This document shows positions 31,695 to 40,488 of a DNA stretch of 51,073 nucleotides, piece after piece. A program made the translations under genes and the position numbers. Origin of the DNA: Richelia sp. CSU_2_1. GTDB taxonomy: Bacteria; Cyanobacteriota; Cyanobacteriia; Cyanobacteriales; Microcoleaceae. Position 1 is the stretch's first letter; the number at the start of each line of letters is the position of its first letter. Below the pieces are notes generated by a model. It worked only from the letters and a program-made list of their open reading frames with translations. It was not told the origin of the DNA and ran no database searches. The DNA is taken from positions 1 to 51,073 of the forward strand of contig JAAUPF010000026.1 in NCBI GenBank assembly GCA_012034575.1. The letters run 5' to 3'.

Positions 31695-32026
31695 AGTTGA
31701 TAGTTGACAGTTGACAGTTGACAGTTGACAGTTGGTAATTAGGAATTGGGAATTGGTAATTTTACCCCTCTAGTCTTTCTAAATTATTCAAAGTCGATCG
31801 ATCTATAGCGATCGTAAATCATTTGTGAACTTCTTACTCCCTCCCCTTAGTAAGGGGAGGGTTGGGGTGGGGTAAAAAATTTATGACTCCAGCGAGGATT
31901 GCTATAGTGCTAGGGTGCGCACTGCGCACCTTACCACTATAAATAGTATTTTAAATCTCTTTTTGCGTAAGTCCTATAGTCGATCGTGCGATCGTCCCCG
32001 ATCGCGCATCAAGAACAGTATAACCT
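31695..32026. repeat. Repeat-filled spacer between response regulator and kinase
   Basis: It begins with ttgacag heptamers (about 31697-31735), then a short attgggaattggtaa stretch, and later a GCGCACC palindrome (31911-31934). No gene or clear intrinsic terminator. Confidence 0.65.
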
Positions 32027-33427
32027 CTAAATTTCAGAGTTCAAAGATTCAGCGACAGGTAAAGTAAACCAAAAATTACTGCCATTTCCCGGCTGGCTGG
32101 TGACACCAATTTCACCGCCGTGAGCTGTGACAATCTGGTGGCACAAATACAATCCCAATCCGAGTCCGGGCATTCGCCGCGCTTTTTTGCCTCTCGTGTA
32201 TAGCTCGAACAAATGAGGTAACTGAGCGGGAGCAATACCAATACCGTTATCTCGAACGCTGCAACGAATCCATTGCGATTTATCGCCCGTAACTTCAGCA
32301 GATATCTCTATTTTAGTACCTCTTGGGTTGTGCGTCAAGGCATTTGAAATTAAGTTATTAAACACTCGCCAAAGTTGAGTTTTGTCAGCATCGATCGCAG
32401 GTAAATTCGCATCAACTAAATTGACGACCGTCATGTGATGCAGGCGGACGATCGCATCTAGATCGTTCACAACTCGATCGACTGTATTTTTTAAATGCAG
32501 CGGTTGGCGGTGTAAAAATATTGTCCCAACTTCCGCTGATTGTGCTTCTAAAAGGGAATTAATTAAATTGAGCTGGCGCTCGCTGCCGGCCAACAATTGC
32601 TCTAAAACCGTGCGGTCGATCGATAACTTAGGATCGCGCTTTGACAACAAACCTTGCAGCACGAGGGAAGTTCCCATCACGGGGTTTTTCAAATCGTGGG
32701 ATATAGCATGAATTACGCTGCATAACTGCCGCCGCGATTCAAATTCCGAGCGTTTCAGGCGCTCGTATAAATACACGCTCAAAATACAAATTATGCCGAT
32801 CCAACACAAAGTAATTACGAGCTGGATTGAGTAAGTATTATAAAGTTGGCGGTTGCCAATCTTCGTCAATCCCAGCAATGGATAAATAATCGCATAATAG
32901 CCGATCGACGCGAGTTGCGATATTAGGTGCAAGCGCCAACATACCGGAATCAAAACTGCCTGTGCTAAGAATAAATACGAGTCAGGTTGAGCGGGAATCC
33001 CAAAAAACGTACCTACAATTAGATCGATTAAATTGAGAGATAAAGACAGAAACAGGAAAATCGCGGTGGGATGCTGTCGCCCCCAACGGCTTTTACGAAG
33101 TAAAAGGCAAATAAATAGAAGGGCAAACAGCGCGCCGAGGTTAACGATCGTTGTCGTTCGCAATCGCATCATTAAAGTAGCATCTTCGTAAAGTTTGAGC
33201 AGATCTCGTTCAAATTCTTGAGATTGCCAAAATAAAACTACAAAAGTGTTGGCTGTATGCGCCACAATTACAGGAAATGCAATCCACAGGGTAATCTGCA
33301 GGCGATCGAGCAAAAATTGATTCCGCCACGCCACATATTCTGCCGATTCTGTAGGAGGCTGCAACCAACCCGCCAGAGGCTGAATGAATCGATTTTGCAG
33401 TTTTTGCCAGACTTTGAAAGTATCCAT
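32027..33427 (-). CDS. Membrane sensor histidine kinase
   Basis: 466 residues. About six hydrophobic segments in the N-terminal half (~45-220) form an unrecognised membrane sensor. The kinase core follows: H box HAISHDLKNPV with phosphoacceptor His244, N box NNLISNALTHN, G1 DNGIGIA and G2 GLGLGLYLC. No receiver or PAS domain is present. It is convergent with the NarL-type regulator gene and could be its partner, but the orientation is not that of a standard two-component operon. Confidence 0.92.
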   Translation of the reverse strand: MDTFKVWQKLQNRFIQPLAGWLQPPTESAEYVAWRNQFLLDRLQITLWIAFPVIVAHTANTFVVLFWQSQEFERDLLKLYEDATLMMRLRTTTIVNLGALFALLFICLLLRKSRWGRQHPTAIFLFLSLSLNLIDLIVGTFFGIPAQPDSYLFLAQAVLIPVCWRLHLISQLASIGYYAIIYPLLGLTKIGNRQLYNTYSIQLVITLCWIGIICILSVYLYERLKRSEFESRRQLCSVIHAISHDLKNPVMGTSLVLQGLLSKRDPKLSIDRTVLEQLLAGSERQLNLINSLLEAQSAEVGTIFLHRQPLHLKNTVDRVVNDLDAIVRLHHMTVVNLVDANLPAIDADKTQLWRVFNNLISNALTHNPRGTKIEISAEVTGDKSQWIRCSVRDNGIGIAPAQLPHLFELYTRGKKARRMPGLGLGLYLCHQIVTAHGGEIGVTSQPGNGSNFWFTLPVAESLNSEI

Positions 33428-33665
33428 TTTAGTCCAAAATATTTAATCTAATCAATCTTAAATCTTCAATATTCAATCTTCAGTCTAATCAATTTTAAAT
33501 CTTAAATCTTAAATCTTAAATCTAAAATCACCCGATCGGCCTGGCCGATGGATCGATCGAGCTTACAAAACAATTGTCCGATCGGTCAAACTAATAGATT
33601 GATGCGTCACGTTCGAGTTGCCGGATAAATTAATAACGTAATTTACAAGATTTTGTGGTGAATCT
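33428..33665. repeat. Spacer with AAATCTT heptamers
   Basis: Around 33465-33525 a run of aaatctt/aatctta units precedes a GATCGGCC-rich stretch, then the start of the RTX/beta-lactamase gene. Nothing else is seen. Confidence 0.6.
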
Positions 33666-35546
33666 ATGTTGGACGTTAACAATACATGGAATTCCTCTCT
33701 CTTTCCACAGGATGCGTCTTTAACTAACTTCTGGAAAGCAGATCGGCAACCGGAATTTACAGATTTAATCCGATCGAATTCTGCGATCGCATCCGATCCA
33801 AATGATTCAAAAATTCAAGGTACGATCGGCGATGACGCGCTACTGGGAACCTCCGAAGCCGATTGGATTGTTGGTGGTAAGGGTAATGATTACCTCAACG
33901 GTTATGCTGGGGACGATCGCCTCTGGGGAGGTACCGGCGACAATCGACTATTCGGCGGGGCTGGAGGCGATTTGCTGTTGGGAAAAAATGGTAAAGACGA
34001 ATTCTATGGGGGGTCTGGGAACGATCGATTGTTGGGTGCGGGTAACAAAGATCGCCTCGATGGTGGAACCGATCGCGATGTTTTAAATGGTGGTAAAGGA
34101 GATGATATCGCGATCGATCGCGACGGCGGAGATACCTTAATTGGCGGCGGCGGTAACGACGAGTTTTGGATCGGTAACGGCAGTTTAGGAGCAACGGAAA
34201 TCGCCGATTTTGAGACAGGGCGCGATCGGCTGAAATTATTAGAAATCGGCCTCGCCTACGAACAGTTGCAAATTCGATCCAGCCAAGCTGGGGCTGTTAT
34301 TAATTACCAGGGAAAAGATGTAGCGGTGTTGAATGGAATTGAAGCGATCGCACTTACTCGCGATCGATTTGATTTTGGCAATTCCAATCTGGCGCGAGAT
34401 TTGCAAAGTGCGATCGAAAAAGCTGTCGAAATTACGGGAACCCCAGGCGCTACAGTATCTGTAACTATGTCCGATGGAACGATTTGGACGGGTGCCAGCG
34501 GCCTGTCGGATTTGCCAACTCAAACTGCGATGAATGCGGGCGATCGTTTCAATATTGGCAGCGTTACTAAACCGATGGTTGCAACTGTGATACTGCAACT
34601 GTCGCAAGAAGAAAAATTGAACTTGAACGATACTTTAGACAAATGGCTGCCCGAAATTGCTGAATCTATTCCTAACAGCCAGCAAATTACGGTACGCCAA
34701 TTACTCAACCACACCAGCGGCATCAAAGATTACTTGGATGAAGGTTTTGGAGCAGATTTGCTCAGCGATCCGACTCTCGGATTGAAATCTTGGACGACAG
34801 AAGAATTAGTATCGCGTTATATCTCCGGCAAAGAACTGGATTTTGCACCGGGAGAAGGATTTAACTACAGCAATACCAACTACCTTTTGCTGGGAGATCT
34901 GATCGAAGCGGCAACCAATACCTCTGTGTCGCAGCAACTGCAAGCGCGCATTTTTGAACCTTTAGGTATGAACGACAGTTTTTATGCCTCACCCGATCGA
35001 ATTCCGGGCGGTTTTACCAGCGGCTATCTCGATCTCGATGGCAATGGAACTCTCGATCTCGATACTAGCAATACCAATTTTCCTGGCGTTGCAGGAACAG
35101 CAGGTGCGATAGTTTCTACCGCTGCCGATCTCGATCGTTTTACTCGCGGATTGTTTGATGGCGAATTGCTTTCACCTGCTACCTTGGAACAAATGCAGGC
35201 AGATGGTTTGCCTGACTCTAGCAATGGCTTAAACTATGTCTATGGCTTGGGCATTTACTCTGCGATTTTCCCCAACGGAGCCCGAGTAGTCGAGCATACT
35301 GGCGGTGGATTGGGCTGGGGAAGTCGGATGAGTTATTTGCCCCAAACAGACATTACCTTTAGCACTCTGACTAATAGTAATGGTCTACCTACAGCACCGG
35401 ATATTCAATTGTTGAATGGGGTATTGAGCGCGATCGATCGCAATTTAACATCGGAATCGGATAAACAAGTAGTCGATGAGATATTGAGAGCGATCGAGCA
35501 AAATTTCTCCTTCCCCTCCAACAATTTAAGCGTCGCGGTGCCTTAA
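33666..35546 (+). CDS. RTX-repeat / serine beta-lactamase-like fusion protein
   Basis: 626 residues. The first ~240 hold hemolysin-type Ca-binding repeats (GGKGNDYLNGYAGDDRLWGG, GGSGNDRLLG, GGKGDDIAID, GGGGNDEFWIG) and a DFETGRDRLKL segment. The rest is a class C/penicillin-binding-type serine hydrolase: S299-x-x-K302 (GSVTKPM), Y401-S-N403 (FNYSNTNYLL) and H544-T-G-G (VEHTGGGLGWG). All three active-site motifs are intact. No signal peptide; the RTX part suggests type I secretion, though the secretion signal is usually C-terminal. The activity is probably a peptidase, esterase or beta-lactamase; the substrate is unknown. Combining RTX repeats ahead of this fold is uncommon. Confidence 0.9.
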   Translation: MLDVNNTWNSSLFPQDASLTNFWKADRQPEFTDLIRSNSAIASDPNDSKIQGTIGDDALLGTSEADWIVGGKGNDYLNGYAGDDRLWGGTGDNRLFGGAGGDLLLGKNGKDEFYGGSGNDRLLGAGNKDRLDGGTDRDVLNGGKGDDIAIDRDGGDTLIGGGGNDEFWIGNGSLGATEIADFETGRDRLKLLEIGLAYEQLQIRSSQAGAVINYQGKDVAVLNGIEAIALTRDRFDFGNSNLARDLQSAIEKAVEITGTPGATVSVTMSDGTIWTGASGLSDLPTQTAMNAGDRFNIGSVTKPMVATVILQLSQEEKLNLNDTLDKWLPEIAESIPNSQQITVRQLLNHTSGIKDYLDEGFGADLLSDPTLGLKSWTTEELVSRYISGKELDFAPGEGFNYSNTNYLLLGDLIEAATNTSVSQQLQARIFEPLGMNDSFYASPDRIPGGFTSGYLDLDGNGTLDLDTSNTNFPGVAGTAGAIVSTAADLDRFTRGLFDGELLSPATLEQMQADGLPDSSNGLNYVYGLGIYSAIFPNGARVVEHTGGGLGWGSRMSYLPQTDITFSTLTNSNGLPTAPDIQLLNGVLSAIDRNLTSESDKQVVDEILRAIEQNFSFPSNNLSVAVP

Positions 35547-35561
35547 ACACTACAACATGGC

Positions 35562-35612
35562 CAGTCATCAGAAAAATGGGTTGGAAACTCCGTCCTAAAA
35601 GGACGGCTTTAC
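35562..35612 (+). mobile_element. IS200/IS605-like end, matching the element at apcE
   Basis: A hairpin ccgtcct-aaa-aggacgg (35590-35606) preceded by cagtcatcagaaaaat and followed by ctttaca is similar to the reverse complement of 22975-23022. No transposase is adjacent. It is probably the isolated end of a lost or degenerate element. Confidence 0.5.
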
Positions 35613-35674
35613 AAGTTAATTTACAGTGCGCCGTTAGTGACTTCAGACGCCATATTTGTAGCAGGACTTTAGCT

Positions 35675-35791
35675 GTAAGGTGTGCGCTGCGCACCCTACA
35701 ATCTGTTTTTAGCCGTAAGGTGCGTAGTGCGCACCCTACTGTAAGGTGCGCATTGCGCACCCTACAAACTGCAGCGCATTGCGCACCCTAC
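35675..35791. repeat. Cluster of four GCGCACC palindromes
   Basis: Full copies at 35675-35699, 35715-35739 and 35741-35765 and a partial copy at 35774-35791 lie side by side in the spacer between two convergent genes. Local multiplication of one repeat seems likely. Confidence 0.85.
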
Positions 35792-35925
35792 AAACTGCAA
35801 ACTATGTTTTTATGATTATACTTCATGTCGGCGATCGAGTTTAAAAAAACTAGCAAAATTGCTGAAAATCTTCTATCGAGGAGCTATGGCTCTCACCTTA
35901 GCTAAACCCTCAATATTCGCTGTTT

Positions 35926-38703
35926 TTACTCTTTGGCTCCTTGAACTACTGAAATTAAGTTCAAAACCTTTTTATATTCAAAATTATACACAGCCAATTC
36001 TATAGCCTGAGCTAAAGCCCGATCGTGACTAGAAATTCGTTTCACAAGCGTCATCGTCAACTCAAGATTGCAAACAATTATTGCGTCTCGAAGTTGAATT
36101 AATATATCCTGCGGAATTTCTGCCATAGCCTCTACGCTTAAAGCTTCTATCGTCGGTTTTAGATCCGTATTGATGGAACTTAAATCTTCGTAAATATATC
36201 TCACTCCAATATGCTTGTTCATCGCCTTAAAAATGTCTGCCTCTCGGAATGGTTTTCTCAATAAATCATCACATCCTGCTGATAGCACCTCAGCTTTTTC
36301 TTCTTCTAATACACTAGCAGTTATGGCAATAACCGCCGTTTTACGATCTGTTGTGCGGGCTTTAATTTTTTGGGTTGCCGCGTAACCATCCATCACAGGC
36401 ATTCTCATGTCCATCCAAATTAATTGTGGCTCCCATGTCTCCCAAATGTTAACTGCTTCTTGCCCGTTACTGGCTTCCTTGAGTTCAAATCCTAAGGGAG
36501 AAAGTAGTTTAATTAATAACTGGCGATTGATGGCTTTGTCATCAACTACGAGCAGGCGATATTGCGGTTGATTTGGTTCCAGAGCAATGACCCGGCGAGA
36601 AAGCTGTCTGCTGGTAATATCGCTTGCTTCTACCTCAGCAACTTGAATATCAAAGAAGAAGGTTGTGCCTTGTCCGAGTTGACTGTTGAGGGTGATATCT
36701 CCTCCCATGAGTTGGACAAACTGACGGCTAATACGTAAGCCTAATCCTGTGCCTTCTTGAGCTTGTTTGCCACTGGCTGTTTGGGTGAACGCCTCAAATA
36801 GATTTCCTAGTTCTTCGGCTGCAATCCCAGATCCGGAGTCGGTAATTTCAAAGTGTAGGATGTGGTAGTTTTTCTCGACTATTTCGGTTGTTTCTTGAGG
36901 TATTTTTTTGCTATTAATTCTTAGGCAAACTCCTCCCTCTTCAGTAAATTTCAGGGCATTATTAATTAGGTTAATTATTACTTGACGCAATTTCACATCA
37001 TCAGTGCAGACGTAGCGCGGTACATGGGGTTCATGCTCTATCGATAGCTGCAAACCTTTTTCTTCAGCTTTCATCTGGAACATATCGTAAATGTCATTTA
37101 GCAAAAGATGCAGGTCGAAGTTTTTGGGATTCAGGGTGGTTTTACCTGCTTCGATTTTAGATAAGTCGAGGATGTTGTCGATCAGATTGAGTAGATGTTC
37201 CCCACTCCGGGAGATAATCGCAACATTTTCTTGTTGTTCGGAGTTTAGGGTCTGAGAGCGACTCATGATTTGAGAGAAACCCAAGATGGCATTCAGGGGA
37301 GAGCGTAACTCGTGGCTCATGTTGGCAATAAAGGTACTTTTTGCTTGGTTAGCTACCTCGGCTTTCTCCTTTGCTACTACTAATTCCGCTGTCCTGTCTT
37401 GGACTCGTTGTTCTAGGGTTTGGTAAGAATCCTTAAGGGATTGGTAAGAATCTTTTAATTGCTGACTCATCACATTAAATGATTTGCCTAAAGCTCCTAG
37501 TTCTTGCACGGGAGAGTCAGGGATATTTTGCTCTAAGTATCCACTAGCAATCGCTTCACTAGCTTCATTTAATTTGCGGATAGGTTTCGCAATCCAATTT
37601 GCGGTGATAATCCCGACTCCTGTGGCTACACATAAAGCCAACAAACATAACAAGATTGTATTGCGGGTATTAGCATTAATTTGTTCCATGAAATCAGCTT
37701 CTGGAACGACTACAACTACTAGCCAATCTAGTCCTTCTTCATCTTGATATGGCAAAACTTTGATAAATTGTCTCTGCCGATCGGATATGGTAAATTCTAG
37801 TTCTTGTGGGTTTTTAATAGTGTTCAAATCACCAAAATTTTGGGTGAGTGTTTTGGCTGCGACGCTAATTAATTGATTGCTACTGTCTGATGCTTTAAGT
37901 CGTTGGGGTTTAGCGTCCTTTTTAGGTTCTAATGTAAATAACTTTTGTTGAGTTGAACTTGCTACTAATAATCCCGATTTTTCCATAATAAAAACCTGCC
38001 CCGATCGACTAATTTTGAGATTGTTGAGAAATTTACTAATAGTTGTTAAGTAAAAAGTGGTACCGATCTTACCTTGAAGTTTTTGGGCGTCATTATAAAT
38101 AGGGGATACCGCAGTTATCTGGGGTTGGAGCGTATTAAATTCTGGGTAAATTTCACTCCAAGTCGATTGTTTTCTTTGTTCTTCATCGACATAGGAAGGT
38201 CGAGTACGAGGATCGAATTTCTGGGAAGCTTTTTCTATTTTGCCCGTTCGGTTTCCTCGACTATCCATTTCATAATAATAAGGATAAAACAAAGTATTAT
38301 TGTTACTCATGTAAAGTCGCAAAGTATTATCTTTTTCCCTGCGCTCTATTCCTAATAATTCCCCTTCCTTCGAGCACAAAGAAATCCAGCTTGTCGAATC
38401 AAAAAGTTGCATTTGTTGCCAAATAAATTTATCAGCTTTTTGATTGGGTGTCTTCAAATCAAAGCTCAATTCTCCACGCTCGATCGCATCTTTATGCAGC
38501 CTGTTAATTATAAAAGGTTTCTCTAAGTAATTGTCGAGATACATTTTTACTCGATCGCTAATCTTACTTCGCAGTTGAGCCGATACATCATTGACAGCCT
38601 TCTGCCCGTTGCGTAACGATAACCATCCTGTCATTCCGACCGCGACAAAGATTTGGATTGTAAAAGGTATAACTAAAACACTCTGTAGGGGAAACCTTCG
38701 CAT
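35926..38703 (-). CDS. Hybrid sensor histidine kinase (Cache-type sensor, HAMP, kinase, receiver)
   Basis: 925 residues. An N-terminal membrane helix (~11-28), a ~320-residue extracytoplasmic region of dCache type ([20 protein letters not shown] and others), a second membrane helix (~347-370), HAMP ([20 protein letters not shown]), a coiled coil, and the kinase ([15 protein letters not shown], His464; [28 protein letters not shown]). A receiver domain follows with Asp765 ([12 protein letters not shown]). The C-terminal ~100 residues are helical without a clear Hpt histidine. It senses an external ligand in the periplasm; the output partner is not visible. Confidence 0.94.
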   Translation of the reverse strand: MRRFPLQSVLVIPFTIQIFVAVGMTGWLSLRNGQKAVNDVSAQLRSKISDRVKMYLDNYLEKPFIINRLHKDAIERGELSFDLKTPNQKADKFIWQQMQLFDSTSWISLCSKEGELLGIERREKDNTLRLYMSNNNTLFYPYYYEMDSRGNRTGKIEKASQKFDPRTRPSYVDEEQRKQSTWSEIYPEFNTLQPQITAVSPIYNDAQKLQGKIGTTFYLTTISKFLNNLKISRSGQVFIMEKSGLLVASSTQQKLFTLEPKKDAKPQRLKASDSSNQLISVAAKTLTQNFGDLNTIKNPQELEFTISDRQRQFIKVLPYQDEEGLDWLVVVVVPEADFMEQINANTRNTILLCLLALCVATGVGIITANWIAKPIRKLNEASEAIASGYLEQNIPDSPVQELGALGKSFNVMSQQLKDSYQSLKDSYQTLEQRVQDRTAELVVAKEKAEVANQAKSTFIANMSHELRSPLNAILGFSQIMSRSQTLNSEQQENVAIISRSGEHLLNLIDNILDLSKIEAGKTTLNPKNFDLHLLLNDIYDMFQMKAEEKGLQLSIEHEPHVPRYVCTDDVKLRQVIINLINNALKFTEEGGVCLRINSKKIPQETTEIVEKNYHILHFEITDSGSGIAAEELGNLFEAFTQTASGKQAQEGTGLGLRISRQFVQLMGGDITLNSQLGQGTTFFFDIQVAEVEASDITSRQLSRRVIALEPNQPQYRLLVVDDKAINRQLLIKLLSPLGFELKEASNGQEAVNIWETWEPQLIWMDMRMPVMDGYAATQKIKARTTDRKTAVIAITASVLEEEKAEVLSAGCDDLLRKPFREADIFKAMNKHIGVRYIYEDLSSINTDLKPTIEALSVEAMAEIPQDILIQLRDAIIVCNLELTMTLVKRISSHDRALAQAIELAVYNFEYKKVLNLISVVQGAKE

Positions 38704-38749
38704 TTGAGTAAACGGTATTGGTTTATAGGATCAAATACATGATAAGTGA

Positions 38750-40210
38750 CATACTCCTACACTGACTGATTACAGTACAGTGTAGGCTTCTCAGTGACTC
38801 CAGCTACTGCTTCGGACGTTAACTGAGCTTTAAGAACGGAATGCCCTACCGCTCTATTTTTGATATTTATTGCTGCATTAAGATCGCGGTCGAGACTGCA
38901 TCCACAATTGGGGCAGTCGTGCCATCTCTCATGTAGCTTCTTAGGAACTTTAACGCCACAATTAGAACAATCTTGACTTGTACCAGACGCTTTAACAGGG
39001 ATCACCAACAAACCAGCATTTTCGGCTTTGTTTGTCAGTATCGAGAGAAAGCTTGACCATCCAGCATCAAGTACAGACTTTGCCAATCGGGTGCGTCCCA
39101 GCCCCTTTACATTCAAATCTTCAACTGCAATAATATCATATTGTTTCAATAAGTTGTTAGCAGTTTTGAAATGAAAATCTCTGCGTTTATCGGCAACTTT
39201 TTTATGTTGCCTGCCCAACTGTTTTACCGCTTTTAATCTTCGCTTACTTCCCGATTTCCGACGAGAAACACGTTTTTGGATGACTCTTAATCGTTTTTGA
39301 GCTTTACGGTAGTGTTGAGGAATGGCAACCGTTTCACCCTCAGAAGTTGTCAAGAACTCTTTTAAGCCTACATCAATTCCCACGATAGAATCAGGATTAA
39401 AGTCGGGCCCAATTGTGGGAACTGTAGCATCTTCGAGACTGAGAGTTAAATAGTAACCATCGGCTTTTTTAGTAACCGAAGCAGTTTTTACTTTAAATCC
39501 ATCTGGGAGCGGACGATGCAAAATAACTTTAACTTTCCCCAACATGGGAAGGTTAATTAAATTACCCTGCAAACATCCATCTTTCATTTGCGGATAAGTA
39601 AAAGTTTTATAGCTGCTGCGAGATTTAAACCTCGGTCTACCGCTACGCTTACCGTTGCGAGATCCCCTGAGAAATCTGTCAAATGTTATCTTAACTCGCT
39701 TGACTAGATCTTGGAGGACTTGAGAGTAAATATCGCGATACCAAGGATGCGTTTTTTTGAGTTGAGGTAAGGTTTTTTTCTGTGAAAAATAGTCGGGACA
39801 ATCCCGCAATTCGGGTAAGTGACAGACAAAAGAGCAAGCATCGATCGCACAGCGATTTTGTTCGTACCAGTTAAACCTATCTGCCAACAAATAATTGTAC
39901 TGAGCGCACAGCATGGATAGCCATCTGTCAAACTCAGTAACTTGCTGTTTTGTGGGACGTAGTTTATACTGGTAGGCTGTTCTCACGCTCGTTGCTGTTT
40001 GCTGTTACTATTTAATTCTAACACAAAGAATACAAAGATTTGGTCAACTTCGTACCTACGTTGACCGGTCTATCCATCCCAACACCAAGCGGATTACCGC
40101 TTGCTGTGGGGATTCCGACAAAGAAAGCTAAATCATCATAAAAATTACTAGGATACCTTAAGTGGCGACTCTGCTTGGAGGCGGTGGCAGGCTTCAAGCA
40201 GAGTCGATTT
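38750..40210 (-). mobile_element. IS200/IS605-type element carrying only tnpB
   Basis: The element contains one gene, tnpB, and no tnpA. Downstream of tnpB, a 9-bp-arm hairpin (38756-38764/38778-38786) overlaps the end of the reading frame, as expected of an IS605-type right end; upstream lies a 12-bp-arm hairpin (40166-40177/40195-40206). The exact boundaries cannot be set without comparison with an empty site. Mobility would need TnpA in trans. Confidence 0.6.
38757..39986 (-). CDS. tnpB: RNA-guided endonuclease TnpB
   Basis: 409 residues from a GTG start. It has the RuvC triad Asp205 ([10 protein letters not shown]), Glu289 ([10 protein letters not shown]) and Asp366/368 ([10 protein letters not shown]), and the zinc ribbon CSNCGVK...HDCPNCG. 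The N-terminus ([14 protein letters not shown]) is the usual recognition domain. All known functional residues are intact, so it may be an active nuclease guided by an omega-RNA from the element's right end. By family knowledge it maintains the element at its site. Confidence 0.95.
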   Translation of the reverse strand: MRTAYQYKLRPTKQQVTEFDRWLSMLCAQYNYLLADRFNWYEQNRCAIDACSFVCHLPELRDCPDYFSQKKTLPQLKKTHPWYRDIYSQVLQDLVKRVKITFDRFLRGSRNGKRSGRPRFKSRSSYKTFTYPQMKDGCLQGNLINLPMLGKVKVILHRPLPDGFKVKTASVTKKADGYYLTLSLEDATVPTIGPDFNPDSIVGIDVGLKEFLTTSEGETVAIPQHYRKAQKRLRVIQKRVSRRKSGSKRRLKAVKQLGRQHKKVADKRRDFHFKTANNLLKQYDIIAVEDLNVKGLGRTRLAKSVLDAGWSSFLSILTNKAENAGLLVIPVKASGTSQDCSNCGVKVPKKLHERWHDCPNCGCSLDRDLNAAINIKNRAVGHSVLKAQLTSEAVAGVTEKPTLYCNQSV

Positions 40211-40488
40211 TGGGTATTTACACGAGTAAAATTACACTAATTCTTAAAAATAATGCAACAGTAGTTTGTACCGCTCAAATCTAATTGTATAGGTTGCTCG
40301 CTGGGCATTGTAGCAGGACTTTAGGAAATTGGTATTAGCCTAAGTCCCTACCCCGATCTCTGTGTACCTCACGCTTTCTGAAAAATGCTGTAAGTCCGCA
40401 CATTTTAAGGACTAAGGTCCGCACGATCGAACCTTATTTATAGCGATCGATCGAACTGTAAGGTGCGCGCTGCGCACCCTACAAATAG
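39987..40488. other. Left end of the tnpB element and gyrA downstream spacer
   Basis: The first ~220 bp form the end of the element with its 12-bp-arm hairpin; the rest contains no gene. A GCGCACC palindrome (40458-40482) lies right next to the gyrA stop. No intrinsic terminator with a T-run is seen for gyrA. Confidence 0.55.

Noticed and set aside
31020..33427. Response regulator and kinase as a defined two-component pair
   Set aside because: The genes are convergent and the kinase has a HisKA-type domain, which usually does not pair with NarL-type regulators; left as unproven.
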